From positions 1 through 64,000 of the forward strand of contig NZ_CAWNSW010000014.1 in the NCBI RefSeq assembly GCF_963877135.1: 64,000 bases of DNA. Reading direction: 5' to 3'. Source of the DNA: Stenomitos frigidus_A. GTDB taxonomy: Bacteria; Cyanobacteriota; Cyanobacteriia; Leptolyngbyales; Leptolyngbyaceae. Within the stretch, counting starts at the first letter, position 1; every line of letters begins with the position of its first letter. Below are positions 44,430-53,254 of this stretch, in pieces. A program made the translations under genes and the position numbers. A model generated the notes under the pieces. That model worked only from the letters and a program-made list of their open reading frames with translations. It did not search any database and was not told the DNA's origin.

Positions 44430-45128
44430 TTCCCTGAGCAGACTTAACGCCCTCGGTTTCTCATTCTGTTCTCATGGCGATCGAGCATGTACATGATTGA
44501 TACTCGCTCCTTTCCCAGCCTACCGGATTACTACGTTAGACTGCCTGTAAGCTTTAAGACCAAGTTGGGCTGGCTTTAGTTCCTCTTTAATCGAAGCAAC
44601 TAATCGAAGCCAATTAACCGAAGTAAATGATGACTGAGAAACCTGACCCAAGCGCGTAGGCACCACAGGCAACGTCTCATCAAAGCTATTTTGGTCTCTA
44701 GAGCAACTGTTCACTCTTCTCTGAGAGCCCAACGACTCAAGCTTCTGCGCTGATATCCTACTGGCTCATACCAGCATTTATACCCTACTGGCGCACATCA
44801 CCATTGAATTAGCAGGCAAAAATCAGTAGTATGTGAGCCGGAGCAAGGTTAAACACCTGGTCTCGTAGAGCTAGTTCTACAGATAGATGGCGGTTGCTAG
44901 AGGCATTCTGTAAACTCACTGTTAAGTTAATGAGCAGTTTTAAAAGCCAGTTATGGATGACTTCAAGCTATCAATTGTGATGTTCTTAATCAAGAGTGGT
45001 TTTGCTCTCGGTCAAGACTTCTCGATGGATGCCAATGGCGACCTGATTATTGGCAGCCCAGAGACGTTTTCTGCACTTTCGGAGTTTATGGATTCTACCT
45101 GTTAGGGATCAATTCTTCCAGCGCGGGC
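44430..45128. other. 700-bp region with one small ORF
   Basis: Apart from the 50-codon frame at 44953-45105 I see no supported gene. A minus-strand frame at 44520-44732 is weak. Direct repeats of TAATCGAAGC-like sequence occur near 44590-44620. Confidence 0.5.
44953..45105 (+). CDS. Small ORF, 50 residues
   Basis: An ATG-to-TAG frame whose translation has ordinary protein composition (begins MDDFKLSIVMFLIKSGFAL and continues DFSMDANGDLIIGSPETF). The Asp/Asn/Gly stretch DANGDL resembles a metal-binding loop only superficially. No clear Shine-Dalgarno sequence is seen. It ends 24 bases before the stop of the convergent GGCT-like gene. No family is recognised. Confidence 0.4.
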   Translation: MDDFKLSIVMFLIKSGFALGQDFSMDANGDLIIGSPETFSALSEFMDSTC

Positions 45129-45737
45129 TTAGGCTGACCGCAGCGTTTGACTTTGCCACTGGTTGTCTTGCCAATGGCGTTGCTGTAGCTGGTGCATGTG
45201 GTTGAATAGCTGCCAGCAGTACTGCTCTGGTAGACCACACGTCACGGCGCCACGTAGCACAACGTTGAAATACCAGTCGTTAGGAGCGAGTTCTTCGTCG
45301 AGCTTATCGACCACTACGTAAGTACGTACGTTGGAGAAGCGCTTTTGCTGACATTCAATTTCTACTGTTTCACGACGGTAGCCCCCGGTAGGAACCTCTT
45401 CTCGCTCGTCCAGACGCTCGCTTAAGCGCCAGGGCAAGGTATACAAAACGCCTTCTACAACCGCTTCTGGATCACTGACAACATCTAGTACGCCGCAGTC
45501 CCGACGTGCTGAGCGGCGGTAAAAGCCTAGTCTATAGCCTTTGAGTGTTGCCGGTCCAATCACAAATGGATGCGTCGCTTCACCTAGTGTGCGCTTCAGA
45601 TCAACTGGGCACATACAGGAGCCATAGGCAAAGTAATAAAACGCAGACTCATCTGATTGGACAGACTGGTAGTAAGAAGGCTCTTGAGATATCAACTTAA
45701 CGTGCGGCTCAGTGCCACTGTTGAAGGGGGGTGCCAT
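45129..45737 (-). CDS. Gamma-glutamylcyclotransferase-like protein
   Basis: A GGCT/AIG2-fold protein. The substrate loop FAYGSCMCPVDLKRTL near residue 34 matches the YGSNM signature, but cysteine replaces the usual asparagine. The presumed catalytic glutamate is in LDEREEVPTGGY near 115. Classical members convert gamma-glutamyl peptides to pyroglutamate. ATG at 45737 or an in-frame TTG near 45692 could start translation. The altered loop means the substrate may differ. Confidence 0.82.
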   Translation of the reverse strand: MAPPFNSGTEPHVKLISQEPSYYQSVQSDESAFYYFAYGSCMCPVDLKRTLGEATHPFVIGPATLKGYRLGFYRRSARRDCGVLDVVSDPEAVVEGVLYTLPWRLSERLDEREEVPTGGYRRETVEIECQQKRFSNVRTYVVVDKLDEELAPNDWYFNVVLRGAVTCGLPEQYCWQLFNHMHQLQQRHWQDNQWQSQTLRSA

Positions 45738-45749
45738 ACCGTTAGGGGA

Positions 45750-45980
45750 GTGAAATTTGAACTTTCAGATCACCTGGATGCATTTAAAGTAGCGTATTCC
45801 GATAGAAAAACGCATGTTTTATCGAACTGTCTAATTGACATGGTCAAGGGGTGTCTCTTACTTCTCTTGCCACTTGTTCAGAGTTTAATGCAGCCGACTG
45901 CTGAAGACCGATTGGTTAAAGCCTCTTTACGAATACTTCAGGAATTACGTGGTGATCATGAGCCGTTTGATGAAGACTAG
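45750..45980 (+). CDS. Possible small protein, 76 residues
   Basis: A GTG-started frame with TAGGGGAG just upstream encodes a product with a hydrophobic middle (KGCLLLLLPLVQSL) and an acidic end (DHEPFDED). It diverges from the GGCT-like gene by only 12 bases. A longer frame beginning at 45657 would run antisense to that gene and is not credible. No family is recognised. Confidence 0.33.
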   Translation: MKFELSDHLDAFKVAYSDRKTHVLSNCLIDMVKGCLLLLLPLVQSLMQPTAEDRLVKASLRILQELRGDHEPFDED

Positions 45981-46048
45981 CCTTGACGAAATGTGTGATT
46001 TTACTGGCATACTCGCAGTAACATTCTGATTGGTGGCTGACGCGATCG

Positions 46049-46103
46049 CTGATTGAGCTCATCTGTACTGATTGAGCTCTTCTGCATTGTTTGAGCGATC
46101 GCT
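46049..46103. repeat. 19-bp tandem repeat ending in a HIP1 site
   Basis: CTGATTGAGCTCATCTGTA (46049-46067) is followed by CTGATTGAGCTCTTCTGCA (46068-46086) and a degenerate third unit, TTGTTTGAGCGATCGCT, that contains the HIP1 octamer core. This lies in a 200-base gap with no gene. Confidence 0.7.
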
Positions 46104-46183
46104 TGTGCCGTCATCGCTCAGGTTTCTACGGGGCTCATACTGCCATCAGCGTTTCAACGACGGCCATACGGCAGCCTCTTTGG

Positions 46184-46696
46184 TTAAGGTTCTAAGCGGT
46201 AAAGGCGTCCTTGTTGATCGGTTCGATAGATCCAGCGTTGGCTACTATTCGAGAAGACAACGCGCCAGCCTTTGACGATGGCTTGAGTACAGATTTCATC
46301 CGATCGGGCGAGGTCTAAGCAGCCGTTAGTCCAGGTTTTTGGGGTTGCTTCTACGATTTTTAGCTTTGCAGCCGGGATGTTGGTTTGCTTGCTCAGAGCC
46401 TGCCGTAGCTGGGTCGCAAGGTTGGAAGGCAGTTGGGCCGTCGTGTTCTTCATGGGTTTGCTTGCTAATACCATTAGCGCACCGACTCCAACTCCCCTGG
46501 CAGATTCAGCTTGAGCGTTAGCGGCGGGTAGCATTAACCAGCCTGGAGTGAGAAGCATTGCCAGAACGATCGTCAAAACACGGTAAAACCGCTTCTGGAC
46601 TTGTCCAAGCGCTGATTCTGCTGAACGAGTGAACGGTTGCTGTCCCACAAAACGTGGTCTCATAAACGTTGACGCTCCATAAACGTTGACGCTCAA
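46184..46696 (-). CDS. Exported conserved hypothetical protein
   Basis: A long signal region (FYRVLTIVLAMLLTPGWLML followed by PAANAQAES) gives a probable cleavage after ANA. The C-terminal 55 residues carry a pattern I have seen repeated in cyanobacterial secreted proteins: TWTNGCLDLARSDEICTQA, then VKGWRVVFSNSSQRWIYRTD. The two cysteines in that segment could form a disulfide. Function is unknown. It lies 38 bases from the PIN-domain gene on the same strand and may be co-transcribed with it. Confidence 0.8.
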   Translation of the reverse strand: MSVNVYGASTFMRPRFVGQQPFTRSAESALGQVQKRFYRVLTIVLAMLLTPGWLMLPAANAQAESARGVGVGALMVLASKPMKNTTAQLPSNLATQLRQALSKQTNIPAAKLKIVEATPKTWTNGCLDLARSDEICTQAIVKGWRVVFSNSSQRWIYRTDQQGRLYRLEP

Positions 46697-46734
46697 GGTT
46701 TGGTATCGAACAAACAGCCTTGAAGCAGTATTCC

Positions 46735-47490
46735 TTAAAGGCTCTGACTAAGAAAGGGGAGTTGCTGCCACAGCTTGTTAAAACTGGCGGGATGGAGCAC
46801 GCGCCATATGGCTAAGATGGCGATCGCAACAATCACTAATGTCAACAAATTATAAAAAACCTGAGCTGGCCGAAACACCCGCTTTGCCGATCGATGTCCA
46901 TAGCTTTGAGTCGGCTGACTTGGCTTCGGTCGTGCTGGAGCCGGCGCTGTTTTGTTCGCCGCTGGGGTCGTCGCGGCTCCCACCATTAAGCGCATTGCAT
47001 GTAGTTGATTTGTGACCACAGGTGGTTTGCGTGCCGTCCGGCTCCATTGCACTAAAACGGTCAGCGGCATGCCACACAGGTTCGGTGTATTGAGCATTCG
47101 CAAGCGTTGAATCAAGCCCTGATCATTAGCGGCTACGACGACCAGTCCTTCTGGTCGGTTGTGCGCTAACCCATAAGCCGCTTGAGCCGTTGCTAAAGAG
47201 AGCCTGGTTTTCTTGCTCAAGGTATGCCCTTCAGTGGGTTTGAGTGCAGCATGCTGCGCGATCGACATGGTGGCCTTCCACCCACTCTCAGGAAAGAAGC
47301 GGATAAACTCTTTGGCTGTGCGTTCTTGATTGGGTTCGATCGCATGGCTGCACAACTGCTGTACTTCTTCGAGCACTGCCTTGGGAAGAAAGCATTCTCC
47401 AAGTCGGGAAAATTCTTGCCAGTGCCTGACGCTACTAGACATAACAGCGCTAAGGTCGAGCACAATGAGAAAGGGGGGTAAAGCAGCCAT
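46735..47490 (-). CDS. PIN-domain protein with C-terminal membrane anchor
   Basis: The first 150 residues look like a PIN nuclease: acidic residues in FLIVLDLSAVMSS (near 12), AVLEEVQQL (near 40) and AANDQGLIQRL (near 128) occupy the usual metal-binding positions. A Pro/Ala-rich linker (about 175-205) leads to a transmembrane helix, LLTLVIVAIAILAIWRV, near 225. PIN domains cut RNA. This one is not next to an antitoxin gene, so a toxin role is not supported. Membrane tethering suggests RNA turnover at the membrane, by inference. Confidence 0.82.
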   Translation of the reverse strand: MAALPPFLIVLDLSAVMSSSVRHWQEFSRLGECFLPKAVLEEVQQLCSHAIEPNQERTAKEFIRFFPESGWKATMSIAQHAALKPTEGHTLSKKTRLSLATAQAAYGLAHNRPEGLVVVAANDQGLIQRLRMLNTPNLCGMPLTVLVQWSRTARKPPVVTNQLHAMRLMVGAATTPAANKTAPAPARPKPSQPTQSYGHRSAKRVFRPAQVFYNLLTLVIVAIAILAIWRVLHPASFNKLWQQLPFLSQSL

Positions 47491-47658
47491 AGCAGCATTC
47501 AGGGGGGGCTAAACGGGCTTTTAAGGAGGTATTACGCAAGGATACGTGATTTAAATATGAAGCTGCGTAACGTTCGTTTCTGAAAGATTGAGAAATGATC
47601 CAGACGCTGTGCAGACGTCTTACCGTGTAGTTCTAGATTGCTTTGCAAGAGGTAGGCT

Positions 47659-47976
47659 ATGAGCAACATTTCAAGATATCGTTTAGTCTGCACCCTCTCT
47701 TTCGGTGATATTTACGGTCAGATTATTGTCTGGCTAATTGTGATTTTTATTAGCTTGGCAGCAGCATTGGCGTTGATGGGAGCTAGTAAGCCAATCTATG
47801 CGCTCTCTGTGGTTGGCTTAATTTTAGTACTAACTTTGCCGTTCTTACTCTTTGCTTTTGTGACAACGTTGCTGAATCACATCGAAATAACATCCGTTGA
47901 TCCAGCGGCTAGCCGTAACCTAACACCGACATCAACTAACGCCCCTAGTCAGCGGCCAGCACAAGCAGCGGGATGA
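47659..47976 (+). CDS. Small two-helix membrane protein
   Basis: A 105-residue protein with two transmembrane helices (IIVWLIVIFISLAAALALMG and IYALSVVGLILVLTLPFLLF) and a hydrophilic Ser/Thr/Pro/Gln-rich tail. The N-terminus, MSNISRYRLVCTLSFGDIYG, is basic. I do not recognise a family. It is divergent from the PIN-domain gene, and a strong AAGGAGGT site at 47523 in the gap serves no obvious frame. Confidence 0.7.
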   Translation: MSNISRYRLVCTLSFGDIYGQIIVWLIVIFISLAAALALMGASKPIYALSVVGLILVLTLPFLLFAFVTTLLNHIEITSVDPAASRNLTPTSTNAPSQRPAQAAG

Positions 47977-48068
47977 GGTGATGAGACGCTGAAGGGGAGG
48001 GAGTTTGTGTGGATGGCTGTGTGCCTTTGACCCCATGCCAAACTCCCAACGTTCTAGGGTCTTATGGG

Positions 48069-48965
48069 CTAAGGTCTCATGGGTTTTTGCGGCTTGCGAT
48101 CGATCTGCTGGCTAAATTGCTTGAGCGTTTGAAGATACTCGGCACCGCCAAATTCAGCAACGTCGTTATGTGTGGCTCCAGCAACCAGAAGCAATTGTTT
48201 GGGCTGGGGTGAAGCGGCAAACAGGGCTTCGCTCATGCTGGAGGGAACCTTTGCGTCAGCCGTACCGTGGATGTAGAGCAAAGGCATTCTAAGCGATCGC
48301 ACTTTTGTCAATGAGTCGAAGCGTTGCGTTAGCAGCCAGTCAATGGGCAACATCCAGAACCGTGCTGGATTGACCATTGACTGCATAGATGTAAACGAGC
48401 TTTGCACAATCAGTCCACCAGCTTCAGGATGGTCTATTGCCAGGTCTATGGCGATCGCGCCGCCCAATGAATGACCAAAGAGCACAAGCCGCTCTGAAGC
48501 GATGACACGTTGCTGTACGAGGTAATCCCAGGCTGCTTTGGCATCCTCATACACGCTGGCTTCCGTTGGAAAGGCACCCTGACTGCGACCGTACCCGCGA
48601 TAATCGACCATCAAAACGGCAAAGCCAGCCTGGTGAAAGCGCAGCGCCTGAGAGAGATTACCGCTGATATTAGAGCCATTGCCGTGCAGGTGTAAGACAA
48701 CGTTCTGCTGCGTTCCATTTGCGGGTATCCACCAGCCATGCAGTTGTTCTGGTGTACCGTTCTGGCCCGACGACGGAACTGGAAGCCAAACCTCCTCGTA
48801 CGGCAAATTGAGGTCGCTGGGTGTAGCTGCGATCGTCTTGGAGGGAAAGAAAATGAAATGGTTTTGGCGTAGAAAGAGGAATGTGCAAGCCGAACCATAG
48901 GCAACTACCACTGCCAACAGACTGCCAATGATCGCCTTGATGCTAAGACTGCCCACCCTGTTCAA
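48069..48965 (-). CDS. Alpha/beta hydrolase
   Basis: A membrane-anchored serine hydrolase. An N-terminal helix (AIIGSLLAVVVAYGSACTFLFL) is followed by the fold with oxyanion and core motifs LHLHGNGSNISGN and VDYRGYGRSQG. The nucleophile is in LFGHSLGGAIA near residue 165, the acid is probably in HGTADAKVP, and the catalytic histidine in AGATHNDV. It belongs to the BEM46-like group of esterases or lipases. Substrate unknown. It lies 15 bases after cobA-hemD on the same strand. Confidence 0.9.
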   Translation of the reverse strand: MNRVGSLSIKAIIGSLLAVVVAYGSACTFLFLRQNHFIFFPSKTIAATPSDLNLPYEEVWLPVPSSGQNGTPEQLHGWWIPANGTQQNVVLHLHGNGSNISGNLSQALRFHQAGFAVLMVDYRGYGRSQGAFPTEASVYEDAKAAWDYLVQQRVIASERLVLFGHSLGGAIAIDLAIDHPEAGGLIVQSSFTSMQSMVNPARFWMLPIDWLLTQRFDSLTKVRSLRMPLLYIHGTADAKVPSSMSEALFAASPQPKQLLLVAGATHNDVAEFGGAEYLQTLKQFSQQIDRKPQKPMRP

Positions 48966-48980
48966 CGCTGAAGTCTGACA

Positions 48981-50558
48981 TCATGCTCCCTTGATCGCAA
49001 ACCACTGTGCGATCGCCTGCACCAGGCCATCCAGCGTATATTCTTGCGCTTCGGCATCGACTCTACCCAGCAAACTGGTGCACGCTTTTGTGGTCTGCGG
49101 GCCGATCGACGCAATGCAGACTCCTTCGAGCCACTCTTGCCAGGCGTTGTCTATTTGGGATTGCTCTAGAAGCTGACAAAAGTGTTTGACCGTCTTAGCA
49201 CTGGCAAAGGTAATCACATCCACTGTACGAGTTTGCAAGGCGGTTAATGCGTCAGGTGCGATCGTCTCTGGGCAAAGTGATTGGTATGCAGCAACTTCAG
49301 TCACATCTGCGCCTCGGCTGATAAAGTCCTTGACTAACAGATCTCGACCACCACTCTCGACTCTGGGAAAGAGTATACGAGCCCCGCGTACAGACACTGG
49401 AAAATGGTCAGCCAGCGAATCAGCAATAAACTCCGGTGGCACGAAATCGGGTTTCAAACCGCGTTGCTCTAGCTTCTGCGCGGTCTTATCACCGACGACC
49501 GCAATCTTAAGCGCTGCCAGCGCACGAACATCGCGAATCTGGGTTGCCAGTCGCTCAAAGAAATAATCAACGCTATTGGCAGAGGTTAGCATCAACCAGT
49601 CAAAGTCTGCCAGGTGAGTCAGCGCGTCATCCAGGGCTTGCCAACTAGAAGGGGGCACAATTTCGAGCGCGGGCATTTCGACAACCGTGGCACCGTCGCG
49701 CTGGAGCCGTGCTGTAAATTGACCAGATTGATTGGCCGATCGCGTGACCAACACTGTTTTACCAGCAAAGGGAAGGGTGGTATCGGAGGCTGAATCTGAA
49801 GTAGTAAGCACAGTCGAAGAAAATAAGGAGGAACGTGGTTGAAGGTAAGACCGTAGCCTTACGACTTCGCCAATGACGATCACGCAGGGGGAGAGCGCTT
49901 CTGTTGCGGTCTGCTGCAGGATGGTAGACAGCGCTCCTTCCCAAACATGCTGTTGGGGACGGCTCGCCCAGCGGATGATCGCGATCGGCGTTTGAGGCGA
50001 TCGACCATGCGCTTGAAGTTGACGTACAATCTCAGGCAGGTGTTGCCCACCCATCAAGATGACTAGGGTATCGATTTGCGACAGCGTCTGCCAATCGAGC
50101 CCTTCAGGATCATGACTGCTGAGAACTGTAAAACATCGACTCAGTACTGGATCGGTTAATGGAATTCCCGCTAATAACGGCGCTGTTAGCGCCGAAGAGA
50201 GGCCAGGCACGACCTCAAACAGACAGTTTGATGCCGTCAATGCCTCTATTTCAGCATGACAACGACCAAAGATAAAGGGATCACCGCTCTTCAACCGGAC
50301 AACCTGCTGCTGTTGCAGACAGTGATACACCAGCAACGCGTTGATATCTGCTTGTAGCATACTGGGTTTGCCGCCCCGTTTGCCAACATTGAGCAGCAAG
50401 CACGTCTCTGGTACTAACTGCAGCAGTGCGCTATCTACCAGCGCGTCATACACCAACACCTCTGCCTCAAACAGCAGCTGTTGGGCTCGCACAGTGAGAT
50501 ATGCGGCATCCCCCGGTCCTGACCCGACGAGATAAACCATCCCTGTTTGTTTAGTCAT
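48981..50558 (-). CDS. cobA-hemD: Uroporphyrinogen-III C-methyltransferase/synthase fusion
   Basis: Two enzymes are fused. Residues about 1-250 are CobA (SUMT), with the SAM loop VYLVGSGPGDAAYLTVRA and the VVRLKSGDPFIFGR signature; it methylates uroporphyrinogen III to precorrin-2. Residues about 265-525 are HemD, uroporphyrinogen-III synthase, with VLVTRSANQSGQFTARL and the C-terminal VDVITFASAKTVKHF. The fusion therefore feeds heme, chlorophyll, siroheme and cobalamin branches. ATG at 50558 is the natural start for MTKQTGMVYLVGSGPG; the longer frame adds seven poorly conserved residues. Confidence 0.95.
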   Translation of the reverse strand: MTKQTGMVYLVGSGPGDAAYLTVRAQQLLFEAEVLVYDALVDSALLQLVPETCLLLNVGKRGGKPSMLQADINALLVYHCLQQQQVVRLKSGDPFIFGRCHAEIEALTASNCLFEVVPGLSSALTAPLLAGIPLTDPVLSRCFTVLSSHDPEGLDWQTLSQIDTLVILMGGQHLPEIVRQLQAHGRSPQTPIAIIRWASRPQQHVWEGALSTILQQTATEALSPCVIVIGEVVRLRSYLQPRSSLFSSTVLTTSDSASDTTLPFAGKTVLVTRSANQSGQFTARLQRDGATVVEMPALEIVPPSSWQALDDALTHLADFDWLMLTSANSVDYFFERLATQIRDVRALAALKIAVVGDKTAQKLEQRGLKPDFVPPEFIADSLADHFPVSVRGARILFPRVESGGRDLLVKDFISRGADVTEVAAYQSLCPETIAPDALTALQTRTVDVITFASAKTVKHFCQLLEQSQIDNAWQEWLEGVCIASIGPQTTKACTSLLGRVDAEAQEYTLDGLVQAIAQWFAIKGA

Positions 50559-50802
50559 GATCGATGACCATAGCACCAACTAATACCCGCAGCAGTAAAG
50601 GTTTGGGTATACATGGCTTTGCCCTACTTACCTACAGTACTGAATCCTGACTCCTGGATTCTAAATTCTCTTTTAAGTCGGTAATGTAGAGAGAAATAAA
50701 CTTTTTCCTTGAAAAAAGCGGAAAATTACTTAAGCGCTTTGGTGGATGATTGGTTAGTCTGGATTGCATCCTGAAGGACAATCAGGCACATCTTGAGTAT
50801 TC

Positions 50803-51522
50803 ATGGATCTATATACATATAAGATGGCTACAGTTCATAAGCCTGTTTTGCATCTTGGTCTTGGCGCAGCAATTTTTGTTACTGCTGCCAGTATGAGCGC
50901 TGCAACGTTGCACTTTAAGCCATCGCTAGTCAAGGGCTTGCAGGCATTACGCACAGTAAAAACACCGTCTACGATCTGTAACACGATCGCGACAGACCCC
51001 TCACCGCCTCTGAATGTCCGCTCCAGTCCAGTGGTTGCGCCTGATAATGTTGTGGGCACGGTGAGAAATGGTACGCGGTTGTCGGTGATCGATCGCAATG
51101 AAGGCTGGCTGAGGATCAATCAACCGCTAGAGGGGTGGGTTTATCAAGATTTGACCGTTACAAGTTGTATTCCAGCAACGGCACCGGCAAATGCCAGTAC
51201 GCCTGCTAACGATAATGGGATGAGCCTGCTGGCGCAGGCAACAGAACGCTATCAGTCTGGTGACCTCAATGCTGCGATCGCTCTGGCGCAGGCGATCCCC
51301 ACCACTAGCGCTGCGTATCAGCCCTCTAAAGGTGCGGTTAACCAATGGCAGCGTGACTGGAAAACGGCAGAAACGACCTTTGCTGAAATGCAGCAAGCGA
51401 TCGCCCAAAGCCGATGGCAAGATGTGCTCAGCAAAGTCCAAACCTTCCCAGACAATCGGTTCTGGCGAGCAAAGTTGACCCCGATCGTCACCCTTGCCAT
51501 TCAGCAACAAAGTGCTAAATAG
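50803..51522 (+). CDS. Exported SH3b-domain protein
   Basis: A membrane anchor or signal peptide (LHLGLGAAIFVTAASMSAATL) precedes a bacterial SH3 domain at about residues 62-120 (LNVRSSPVVAPDNVVGTVRNG, then EGWLRINQPLEGWVYQDL). This suggests binding to peptidoglycan or another envelope component. The C-terminal half is helical and resembles one or two TPR units (LLAQATERYQSGDLNAAIALAQ). It ends in overlap with the convergent acetyltransferase gene by eight bases. An alternative start at MATVHKP (50824) would shorten the leader. Confidence 0.8.
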   Translation: MDLYTYKMATVHKPVLHLGLGAAIFVTAASMSAATLHFKPSLVKGLQALRTVKTPSTICNTIATDPSPPLNVRSSPVVAPDNVVGTVRNGTRLSVIDRNEGWLRINQPLEGWVYQDLTVTSCIPATAPANASTPANDNGMSLLAQATERYQSGDLNAAIALAQAIPTTSAAYQPSKGAVNQWQRDWKTAETTFAEMQQAIAQSRWQDVLSKVQTFPDNRFWRAKLTPIVTLAIQQQSAK

Positions 51523-52120
51523 AAGCATCACTGTCCTGATCGACTGCTGGAGCCTCTACAGCCCGCAGCACTCGACATGGATTGCCTACTGCCACCACAT
51601 TTGCAGGAATATCTTTGACGACGACGCTGCCAGCGCCAATAGTTGTGTTGTCGCCGATCGTGACGCCGGGACAAATGATGACACCACCGCCAATCCAGAC
51701 GTTATTGCCAATGCGGATTGGGGCTGCCAGTTCCCGTCCCGTTAGCCGTACGGTGGGATCGGTGGGGTGGTAAGCGGTGTAGATCTGTACGTAGGGAGCG
51801 CAGAGTACGTCGTTGCCAATATGAACGGTGTTGCAGTCGAGAATCACTCCGCCATAATTCATATAGAAGCGATCGCCCACCGTGATATTACTGCCATAGT
51901 CACAGTGAAACGGTGGTACGATTTGGGGCTTCTCGCCAATCGCACCAAAGAGCGCCTGCAAGGTTTGGAACCGTCTGTGTTGCTCTGTTTCAGTCGTCTG
52001 GTTATAAAGTCTCAAAAGACGACAGGCTCGCTTGTTCTCTGCCCTTAGTTCTGGATCATTGGCAAGATACAGTTCGCCTGCCAGCATCTTTTGCTTTTCG
52101 GTTTTGAGTCTGTCGCTCAT
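51515..52120 (-). CDS. Maltose/galactoside O-acetyltransferase-like enzyme
   Basis: A hexapeptide-repeat acetyltransferase of the LacA/Maa type. The maltose-acetyltransferase N-terminal domain is KTEKQKMLAGELYLANDPEL. It is followed by the active-site region YGSNITVGDRFYMNYGGVIL, the histidine in YTAYHPTDPTVR and the beta-helix end IRIGNNVWIGGGVIICPGV. It transfers acetyl from acetyl-CoA to a sugar hydroxyl. ATG at 52120 (MSDRLKTEK) fits the family start. DUF2288 gene lies upstream on the same strand. Confidence 0.9.
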   Translation of the reverse strand: MSDRLKTEKQKMLAGELYLANDPELRAENKRACRLLRLYNQTTETEQHRRFQTLQALFGAIGEKPQIVPPFHCDYGSNITVGDRFYMNYGGVILDCNTVHIGNDVLCAPYVQIYTAYHPTDPTVRLTGRELAAPIRIGNNVWIGGGVIICPGVTIGDNTTIGAGSVVVKDIPANVVAVGNPCRVLRAVEAPAVDQDSDASI

Positions 52121-52155
52121 GATGAAAGGTTTTGTAGAGACGCCACGGAACGTCA

Positions 52156-52440
52156 CTACTCTTGAATGAGGACGTAAGGCTGCACAATCAGCGCATGGAA
52201 GCGTTTAGACTGATTCAGGTTCCAGTCTGAGAGTTGAGCCGGAGAGGGTTTATGGATCAGGCTTTCTTCGATCCAATGCTGCACTCGTGATACATCATCG
52301 TTGGCGATCGCCACACCCACATCAGCAATGTCTAGCCCTGGCTCAACGATGATCAGAGAATCGCGACGCGCATGCGGGGCTAACCAGTCCCACTCTGCTT
52401 CAGACACGGCTTCCGCTAATTCTGTCTTTAAATCTTGCAT
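52156..52440 (-). CDS. DUF2288 family protein
   Basis: A 94-residue soluble protein matching the DUF2288 pattern: LAEAVSEAEWDWLAPHARRD, then LIIVEPGLDIADVGVAIAND, VQHWIEESLIHKPSPAQL and the C-terminal KRFHALIVQPYVLIQE. The function of the family is unknown. The next gene on its strand (maltose acetyltransferase-like) begins 35 bases later, so the two may be co-transcribed. Confidence 0.88.
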   Translation of the reverse strand: MQDLKTELAEAVSEAEWDWLAPHARRDSLIIVEPGLDIADVGVAIANDDVSRVQHWIEESLIHKPSPAQLSDWNLNQSKRFHALIVQPYVLIQE

Positions 52441-52547
52441 ACAGCAATCCTGTTTGATCTGTAAACATTAACCCTGTTTTAGCCGTCAGCCGTCAGCAGT
52501 TAGCTCTAAATCCCTCTGACCACTGAGTGTTGATTACTTCGCGGCCG

Positions 52548-53192
52548 TTAGCGCCCCAAAGCATGTAGGGCATTGATAGCATCAGCACATTGACGGGTAA
52601 CCGCTTCTAGCGTTTCACGATCGCCCGATTGTGGCGGCGGGATAACGTCACCAATTCTAATGGTGAGAGGGACTGGACGGGGCAGCGCCGAGCCTTTGCG
52701 AAAGATGGCATGGGTTCCCCATAGGCTCACAGGCAGTAACGGAGCCTGGGTTTTGGCAGCGAGCCATGCCGCACCCAATTTGGGATCAACGACTTTGCCA
52801 TCGGGTGTGCGTGTACCAGAGAGAAAAACGCCTGCAGCCCAGTTTTGCTCTAAAAATTCCGTTGCAGCCCGTAAAGCACTACGATCGGGCGATCCCCGCT
52901 TCACAGGATAGGCACCGTAGAGCGCGATCGCCTGCTTCAATACAGGTACCTGAAACAACTCTTCCTTTGCCATATACGCCACTGGGCGACCCACACAGCT
53001 AGACAGCAGCAGTGGATCAAAATCGCTGGCATGATTGCTCACTACAACCAAAGGCCCGTCGCGTGGCACATGCTCTGCGCCATAAACACGTCCCCGAAAA
53101 TAAAGGTTTAGCCCCGGACTCACTACCGACCACTTAAACAGGTGGTAAAGCAAGAGGCTAGCAAATGGTTCACGAGTTCTCGGCATAGTCAT
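52548..53192 (-). CDS. plsC: 1-acyl-sn-glycerol-3-phosphate acyltransferase
   Basis: This acyltransferase makes phosphatidic acid from lysophosphatidate at the membrane. The catalytic NHxxxxD motif is VVSNHASDFDPLLLS near residue 52, and the substrate motif appears as FLSGTRTPDGKV near 122, where the usual EGTR reads SGTR. The N-terminus (LLYHLFKWSVVSPGLNLYF) is a membrane-associated helix. It closes the plsX-fabH-fabD-plsC block on one strand, 62 bases after fabD. Confidence 0.92.
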   Translation of the reverse strand: MTMPRTREPFASLLLYHLFKWSVVSPGLNLYFRGRVYGAEHVPRDGPLVVVSNHASDFDPLLLSSCVGRPVAYMAKEELFQVPVLKQAIALYGAYPVKRGSPDRSALRAATEFLEQNWAAGVFLSGTRTPDGKVVDPKLGAAWLAAKTQAPLLPVSLWGTHAIFRKGSALPRPVPLTIRIGDVIPPPQSGDRETLEAVTRQCADAINALHALGR

Positions 53193-53254
53193 TAGTTGTG
53201 AACTGCTAGCAGTTAATGGCTCGTTTCTAACGGCTGACCAACCGCTAACAACTT

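Noticed and set aside
44520..44732. 70-codon minus-strand open frame
   Set aside because: It needs a TTG start, has no ribosome site, and no recognisable pattern beyond mild protein-like composition at its end.
46735..47490. PIN protein as a toxin-antitoxin toxin
   Set aside because: No antitoxin-like gene is adjacent, and a membrane anchor is atypical for VapC.
47520..47610. Strong AAGGAGGT site in the gap before the small membrane protein
   Set aside because: The nearest starts give frames of only a few codons, so no microprotein is supported here.
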